Shown here: in pieces, positions 40,229 to 44,285 of the stretch
How positions within the stretch are numbered: the first letter of the stretch is position 1
Layout: the number at the start of each line of letters is the position of its first letter
Source: Methanobacteriota archaeon
GTDB taxonomy: Archaea; Thermoplasmatota; Poseidoniia; Poseidoniales; Thalassarchaeaceae
NCBI GenBank assembly: GCA_002720055.1
Contig: PBGH01000019.1
Location: 27,336-71,620, forward strand
Direction of reading: 5' to 3'
DNA length: 44,285 nucleotides
Made by a program: the position numbers and the translations under genes
Notes under the pieces: generated by a model
Seen by the model: only the letters and a program-made list of their open reading frames with translations
Databases searched by the model: none
What the model was told of the DNA's origin: nothing

Positions 40229-42886
40229 ATGTCTTCCCCAGAGCCTCGACAGACATTACCTGATCCAGATACGGAGGAGACCGATGAATGGCTCGAGGCA
40301 CTCAGGACTCTAACATCCACTCAGGGAGCGTCAAGAGCTCGCTTGCTCCTGCAAGAACTAATGTCAGAGGCAAAGGCTCTCGGAATACCTATAGCACCTC
40401 CATCAAGAACACCATATCTGAACTCTATTTCGGTAGACCAGCAGCCACCATATCCTGGCAATATTAGCTTAGAAAAAGAAATCCAGAATCACGTTCTTTG
40501 GAACGCTGCAGTAATGGTTTCAGACGCCAATAGGAGGATAGATGGGATCGGAGGCCATATTTCGACATATTCTTCCATCTCAACACTCTACGAAGTAGGC
40601 TTCAACCATTTTTTCAGAGGAAAAGAATTCAATGGAATTGGTGATGCACTTTTCATCCAAGGTCACGCAAGTCCGGGCATATACTCCAGAGCATTTCTTG
40701 AAGGAAGAATCTCAAGAGACCAACTTTCCAATTTTAGACAGGAGGCATTTGAGAATGGTCTTTCTTCGTATCCACATCCAAGATTGATGCCGGATTTCTG
40801 GGAGTATCCAACTGTTTCAATGGGATTAGGTCCCCTGGGTGCAGTTATGCAGGCCAGATTCTGGAAGTATCTCAATCAGAGAGGTCTTGCAGATACATCA
40901 GAAAGCCGGGTTTTCGCATTCTTGGGTGATGGAGAGATGGATGAACCCGAGTCAATCGCATCCATCGCCGTAGCTGGTCGTGAAAGATTAGACAACTTGG
41001 TAGTAGTAGTAAACTGCAATCTTCAGAGACTAGACGGCCCAGTAAGAGGTAATTCTAACATTATTCAGGAATTAGAAGGGCTATACAGAGGAGCAGGATG
41101 GAAGGTAATCAAACTGATATGGGGATCCGGATGGGATGGCATCTTGAGATCAGATTTGGACGGTGAAATTCTAAAGAAGATGGAAAGCATTACTGATGGA
41201 GATTGGCAACGTCTCAGTACACTAAATCCATCCAAGTTTAGAGAGGAATTTTTCTCTGGAAATAAGTCCTTAGAGGAAATCGGTAAATCGTTGAGTGATG
41301 AGGAAATTGACGCACTCACCAGAGGTGGTCACGATCCAATCAAGATTTATGCGGCATACAAATCGGCTCTCTCAGCAGACGTCCCAGCTGTGATTCTAGC
41401 ACACACCGTGAAGGGGTGGGGTATAGATTCATTCGAGGGAAGAAACTCAAGCCACCAGAAAAAGAAGATGGAAATGTCCGATCTTATCGCTTACAGAGAT
41501 GAATTGAATCTTTCCATCGATGAAACTAACTTAGAGAATGATCCTTTTGTTCTTTTGGAGGAGGAATCCGAGGAGCTTGAATATCTAATGCAAAGAAGAA
41601 AAACTCTAGGTGGCTATCTACCCTCCAGAAATCCGATAGAAGTAAAATTCCAACTTCCTGGAATTGAAACATATTCAGATTTCGACAAAGGTACCCCTCA
41701 GGGCCAAGAAGTCTCCACTACCATGGCGTTTGTTAGATTGCTCAGGAACCTATTAAAATCTCAGATAGGAGAACATATCGTTCCAATCATTCCAGATGAG
41801 GGAAGGACCTTCGGAATGGACCCACTGTTCAGTGAGTTCGCAATATTCGCACCTCATGGTCAGAAATATACTCCTGTCGATCACTCAATGCTGTTGAATT
41901 ACAAGGAATCTGAATCTGGACAGGTTCTACAGGAAGGAATTTCCGAAGCAGGAGCAATTGCCTCCTGGATAGCTAGTGCCACCTCCTATTCTAATGCGAA
42001 AGTACCAACTTTACCATTCTATACTTTTTACTCTATGTTTGGCTTTCAGAGAGTTGGAGATCAGATTTGGAGTGCAGCAGATGCTAGATCTAGAGGTTTC
42101 CTAATGGGTGCTACTGCTGGCCGGACAACCCTGAATGGAGAGGGCCTACAACATCAGGATGGACACAGTTTGCTGATGTCATCCGCTGTTCCTAGTTGTC
42201 GTTCGTGGGATCCTGCTTATGCCTTCGAGTTAGCAATAATTATCAGACATGGTATTGATGAGATGTGGGACAAGAATCTCGATGTTTTCCACTATATTAT
42301 GCTCTATAATGAGAATCAGCAACAGATGCCCAAGCCAGAAGGTTCTGAAGAGGGAATAGTGAGAGGCGCCTATTTGTTCGAAGAAATACCTGGAGACGGT
42401 CCAAAGGTGAGGTTGTTGGGCTCGGGATCGATCCTAAAATATGTTAGAGAAGCCGCGCAGAAGCTCTCTAGTGATTACAAAGTTACCTCAGAAGTATGGT
42501 CTGTAACTTCTTATGGAGAACTAAGGAGAATCGGACTAGAATCGGAGAGAGCGAAGAGACTCAAACCGGACTACTCTGATATTCCGTACGTGTCAGAGTG
42601 TTTTGGAGATGGAATGACTACAATTGCCACATCTGACTATATTGCCGCTGTTCCGGAAATGATTCAGAGATGGGTAAGGGGGAGATACGTAGTATTGGGT
42701 ACGGATGGATTTGGTCGTTCTGACTCTAGAGATGCCCTTCGTTCCTTTTTCGAGATAGACACCAATAGCATAGTTGTAGCAGCTCTTTCAGCACTGGAGA
42801 AGGACGGTGAAATGCCATTTGGGACAGTACAAAAGGCATTGAACGAACTTGGAATTACCTCTGAAAAAACGGATAAGACTGTGTGA
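40229..42886 (+). CDS. aceE: Pyruvate dehydrogenase E1, homodimeric (AceE)
   Basis: Thiamine-diphosphate enzyme that decarboxylates pyruvate and acetylates the E2 lipoyl group. It is full length (885 aa versus about 887 in E. coli). It shows the near-invariant segments GGHISTYSSISTLYEVGFNH, IQGHASPGIYSRAFLEGR, LSSYPHPRLMPDFWEYPTVS and the ThDP motif GDGEMDEPES to NCNLQRLDGPVRGN. The C-terminal part with GEGLQHQDGHS and YNENQQQMPKPEG is intact. ATG 40229 matches the usual start; an in-frame ATG at 40160 would add 23 residues. No E2 or E3 gene is in the window. This bacterial-type enzyme is unusual in archaea and suggests ancient transfer. A LETM1-like gene follows 4 nt later. Confidence 0.94.
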   Translation: MSSPEPRQTLPDPDTEETDEWLEALRTLTSTQGASRARLLLQELMSEAKALGIPIAPPSRTPYLNSISVDQQPPYPGNISLEKEIQNHVLWNAAVMVSDANRRIDGIGGHISTYSSISTLYEVGFNHFFRGKEFNGIGDALFIQGHASPGIYSRAFLEGRISRDQLSNFRQEAFENGLSSYPHPRLMPDFWEYPTVSMGLGPLGAVMQARFWKYLNQRGLADTSESRVFAFLGDGEMDEPESIASIAVAGRERLDNLVVVVNCNLQRLDGPVRGNSNIIQELEGLYRGAGWKVIKLIWGSGWDGILRSDLDGEILKKMESITDGDWQRLSTLNPSKFREEFFSGNKSLEEIGKSLSDEEIDALTRGGHDPIKIYAAYKSALSADVPAVILAHTVKGWGIDSFEGRNSSHQKKKMEMSDLIAYRDELNLSIDETNLENDPFVLLEEESEELEYLMQRRKTLGGYLPSRNPIEVKFQLPGIETYSDFDKGTPQGQEVSTTMAFVRLLRNLLKSQIGEHIVPIIPDEGRTFGMDPLFSEFAIFAPHGQKYTPVDHSMLLNYKESESGQVLQEGISEAGAIASWIASATSYSNAKVPTLPFYTFYSMFGFQRVGDQIWSAADARSRGFLMGATAGRTTLNGEGLQHQDGHSLLMSSAVPSCRSWDPAYAFELAIIIRHGIDEMWDKNLDVFHYIMLYNENQQQMPKPEGSEEGIVRGAYLFEEIPGDGPKVRLLGSGSILKYVREAAQKLSSDYKVTSEVWSVTSYGELRRIGLESERAKRLKPDYSDIPYVSECFGDGMTTIATSDYIAAVPEMIQRWVRGRYVVLGTDGFGRSDSRDALRSFFEIDTNSIVVAALSALEKDGEMPFGTVQKALNELGITSEKTDKTV

Positions 42887-42890
42887 TTAC

Positions 42891-43397
42891 ATGGGGAGAG
42901 TAAGAAACTTACTCAGATTTTCAACCCGATGGATTCTATGGATTGCCACTGGTGCTGCAGCAAATTACAAACGCCTTCCAGAAAACTCTCAGAATGAGAT
43001 CAAAGAGGTCGCAAAGGAGCCAGGAAAATGGGGCAAATCATTGGAAAGTGCCTGGGATTCATCAAAGATTGGGGCTGAACATTTTAAGATTACATCAGGA
43101 ATTCTAGCCAACATACTCATTGGAAGAAGGATTAGTAAAAAGGAGAAAATCCAGGCCAAAGAGGATTTAGCAGCATTGAGTATCATCGTTCCACCACTGC
43201 GGGTTTTCATGATACCAGGAAGTCAGGTTCTACTAGGCATAATGGCCAGGGTAACTCCTTGGCGACTTATCCCAGATGACTGGATCCCAATCGATGCGCT
43301 GAAGAGTGTTAGAGACGGGGGCTCAGTATCACTGGAAAAAGAGAGCTCAGTTGTGAGTAAGCTTCTAGGTAGGAAAAAGAGTAATAATGCTAACTAA
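42891..43397 (+). CDS. LETM1-like domain protein
   Basis: The 168-aa protein has a basic N-terminus (MGRVRNLLRFSTRWILWIATG) and a central charged helical part. The core is IIVPPLRVFMIPGSQVLLGIMARVTPWRLIPDDWIP. That pattern (Pro-rich hydrophobic helix, then PWRLIPDDW) resembles the start of the LETM1 ribosome-binding domain of mitochondria, where it reads with F-P and LP in similar places. The resemblance is moderate and function here is unknown. It is 4 nt after aceE, so co-expression is likely. Confidence 0.6.
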   Translation: MGRVRNLLRFSTRWILWIATGAAANYKRLPENSQNEIKEVAKEPGKWGKSLESAWDSSKIGAEHFKITSGILANILIGRRISKKEKIQAKEDLAALSIIVPPLRVFMIPGSQVLLGIMARVTPWRLIPDDWIPIDALKSVRDGGSVSLEKESSVVSKLLGRKKSNNAN

Positions 43398-43428
43398 TAG
43401 AATATGTTAGTTTATTCAGCAAACTACT

Positions 43429-44142
43429 TCATTCATCCTTAGGGATGGTGATATTCGCAAGAAAATAGTTGTATTTCAGGACCTCACCAATACTAATCCA
43501 ATCAGGAATCCCTCCATTATATTCGTCATATCTGTGACCAGGAATCAATCTCCAGTCTGCGGGAAGGTCACTAAGAATCTTCTTCGCTGTAATTAGACTT
43601 CTTTGCTGCGCTCGTGGATCTCCTCCCGGGAGATCAACTCTTCCAGCACTCCTTACAAAGAGTAAATCTCCAGCATGATAAACACCATGTCCATGTATAG
43701 TCACATGACCTGGAGCATGTCCTGGAGAATGAGTGATTGATAGTGAAATAGAACCTGCAGACCACTCGATAGTCTCTCCCGGCTCACAAAACCATGAATT
43801 AGTAAAGTCAACTTCTGTGAAAACTATGTGTTCAACAAAATCTGGAACTCTAGCATCTTCATGCCCCCATACTTCAAGATTAGGATATCTCTCCATCATA
43901 CCAGGATATCCAGCAGCATGATCTCTATGGGTATGAGTGTACAATAAATGAGTGGGAGTCAAACCTTCTTCTGAGAGTTTTGACTCCCATAAATCTGAAT
44001 CAAATGGATCGATAATAGCTACTACACCATTAGTCCTGTCCACAAATGCTGTATTCATATTCATTAGAGAGCCCATTTGTGTTACCCAGATTTCAATTCC
44101 ATCTTCCCAAATAGAGATATGAAACTCCCCGTCTGATAGCAT
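43429..44142 (-). CDS. Metallo-beta-lactamase-fold hydrolase (glyoxalase II-like)
   Basis: The 237-aa protein carries the complete MBL metal site: THTHRDHAAG, His in SPGHAPGHVTI, Asp in HAGDLLF and His in LIPGHRYDEY. The layout is that of the glyoxalase II/persulfide dioxygenase group, which act on thioesters or sulfur compounds. The substrate is not predictable. ATG 44142 is chosen because a TATA-like element lies about 40 nt upstream, leaving a short leader; a TTG 27 nt further up would add nine residues. It diverges from leuS. Confidence 0.88.
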   Translation of the reverse strand: MLSDGEFHISIWEDGIEIWVTQMGSLMNMNTAFVDRTNGVVAIIDPFDSDLWESKLSEEGLTPTHLLYTHTHRDHAAGYPGMMERYPNLEVWGHEDARVPDFVEHIVFTEVDFTNSWFCEPGETIEWSAGSISLSITHSPGHAPGHVTIHGHGVYHAGDLLFVRSAGRVDLPGGDPRAQQRSLITAKKILSDLPADWRLIPGHRYDEYNGGIPDWISIGEVLKYNYFLANITIPKDE

Positions 44143-44177
44143 ATTACGTCCGAAGAGGACTACAGCCAAAGTCGTAA

Positions 44178-44188
44178 TGCATATACAA
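44178..44188. promoter_or_regulatory. Possible shared divergent TATA element
   Basis: GCATATACAAG reads as a TATA-like box in either direction (ATATAC, or GTATAT on the minus strand). It sits about 33 nt before leuS on the plus strand and about 40 nt before the MBL gene on the minus strand. At about 25 nt spacing both genes would get short leaders. Confidence 0.45.
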
Positions 44189-44215
44189 GCCCTACTCAGC
44201 GGTCGGATTGGGTAA

Positions 44216-44285
44216 ATGACATACGACGCACAGGAATTGGAACCTCGATGGCAGCAAGCATGGTCAGAAGCCAGAGCCTTCGAGG
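44216..44285 (+). CDS. leuS: Leucyl-tRNA synthetase, N-terminal 23 codons (cut by window end)
   Basis: ATG 44216 opens MTYDAQELEPRWQQAWSEAR, then AFE, and runs off the window. This matches the start of class I LeuRS, in which an I-E-x-K-W-Q-x-x-W element precedes the first Rossmann strand. The similarity rests on a few residues (E, W-Q-x-x-W, F-E); ValRS and IleRS have related starts, so the assignment is probable, not certain. The catalytic HIGH and KMSKS motifs are outside the window. Confidence 0.65.
   Translation, partial: MTYDAQELEPRWQQAWSEARAFE

Noticed and set aside
1..44285. CRISPR arrays, insertion sequences, prophage or restriction/defence islands
   Set aside because: No regularly spaced repeats, transposase, integrase, nuclease-methylase pairs or phage structural genes were seen on either strand.

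Overview
The window looks like a chromosome segment of an uncultured marine euryarchaeon, most likely Marine Group II (Candidatus Poseidoniales). This is inferred from gene content. The informational genes are archaeal: MCM helicase, GatE, Pth2, type II methionine aminopeptidase, Trm1, an archaeal-type LeuRS start and CCA-encoding tRNA genes. Several genes have TATA boxes about 25 nt upstream of the start codon, consistent with leaderless transcripts. These sit beside lipobox lipoproteins and bacterial-looking metabolic genes (homodimeric AceE, BolA/monothiol glutaredoxin, NfuA-like, M32 peptidase), a mix typical of that group. I see no insertion sequence, integrase, prophage or CRISPR array.

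Layout. 1-5.2 kb: a truncated DnaQ-type exonuclease, a PKD lipoprotein, a tandem pair of tRNA-Arg genes, a hotdog thioesterase, a pentapeptide protein, a PAC2 protein and an NfuA-like Fe-S carrier. 5.3-8.8 kb: MoaA, Trm1 and PurM. 8.9-17.5 kb: an amino-acid ABC importer made of unusually large fused proteins. These are a 1076-aa lipoprotein receptor with an apparently circularly permuted SBP_bac_3 domain plus two LivK-like domains, a 1220-aa LivH-LivM fusion, then LivG and LivF. 17.5-19.7 kb: an alpha/beta hydrolase fused to a coiled coil and two helix-hairpin-helix domains, and a PPC/DUF296 protein. 19.8-25.7 kb: MCM, GatE, a DUF4430 lipoprotein with an ECF S component (probable vitamin uptake), and Pth2.

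25.75-26.46 kb holds no convincing protein gene. On the minus strand it shows UUCG-loop hairpins, a TATA-like element at one end and a T6 run at the other, suggesting an unannotated structured RNA of about 590 nt. 26.5-29.1 kb: a beta-propeller protein and an M32 carboxypeptidase. 29.2-34.0 kb: a ferritin-like protein, a wHTH-STAND ATPase, thioredoxin, Rpe, BolA, a CGFS glutaredoxin and an EamA transporter. 34.2-38.3 kb (minus): a tight operon of SF1 helicase, RDD protein, Sua5/YrdC and MetAP. 38.4-44.3 kb: a zinc-ribbon/EF-hand protein, a GNAT acetyltransferase, AceE, a LETM1-like protein, an MBL-fold hydrolase and the first codons of leuS.

Recurring themes are amino-acid and vitamin scavenging through lipoprotein receptors, Fe-S/redox handling (NfuA, BolA-Grx, thioredoxin, ferritin-like protein) and core translation (tRNA-Arg pair, Trm1, GatE, Pth2, MetAP, Sua5, LeuRS). 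The two strongest leads are the permuted chimeric receptor and the candidate structured RNA.
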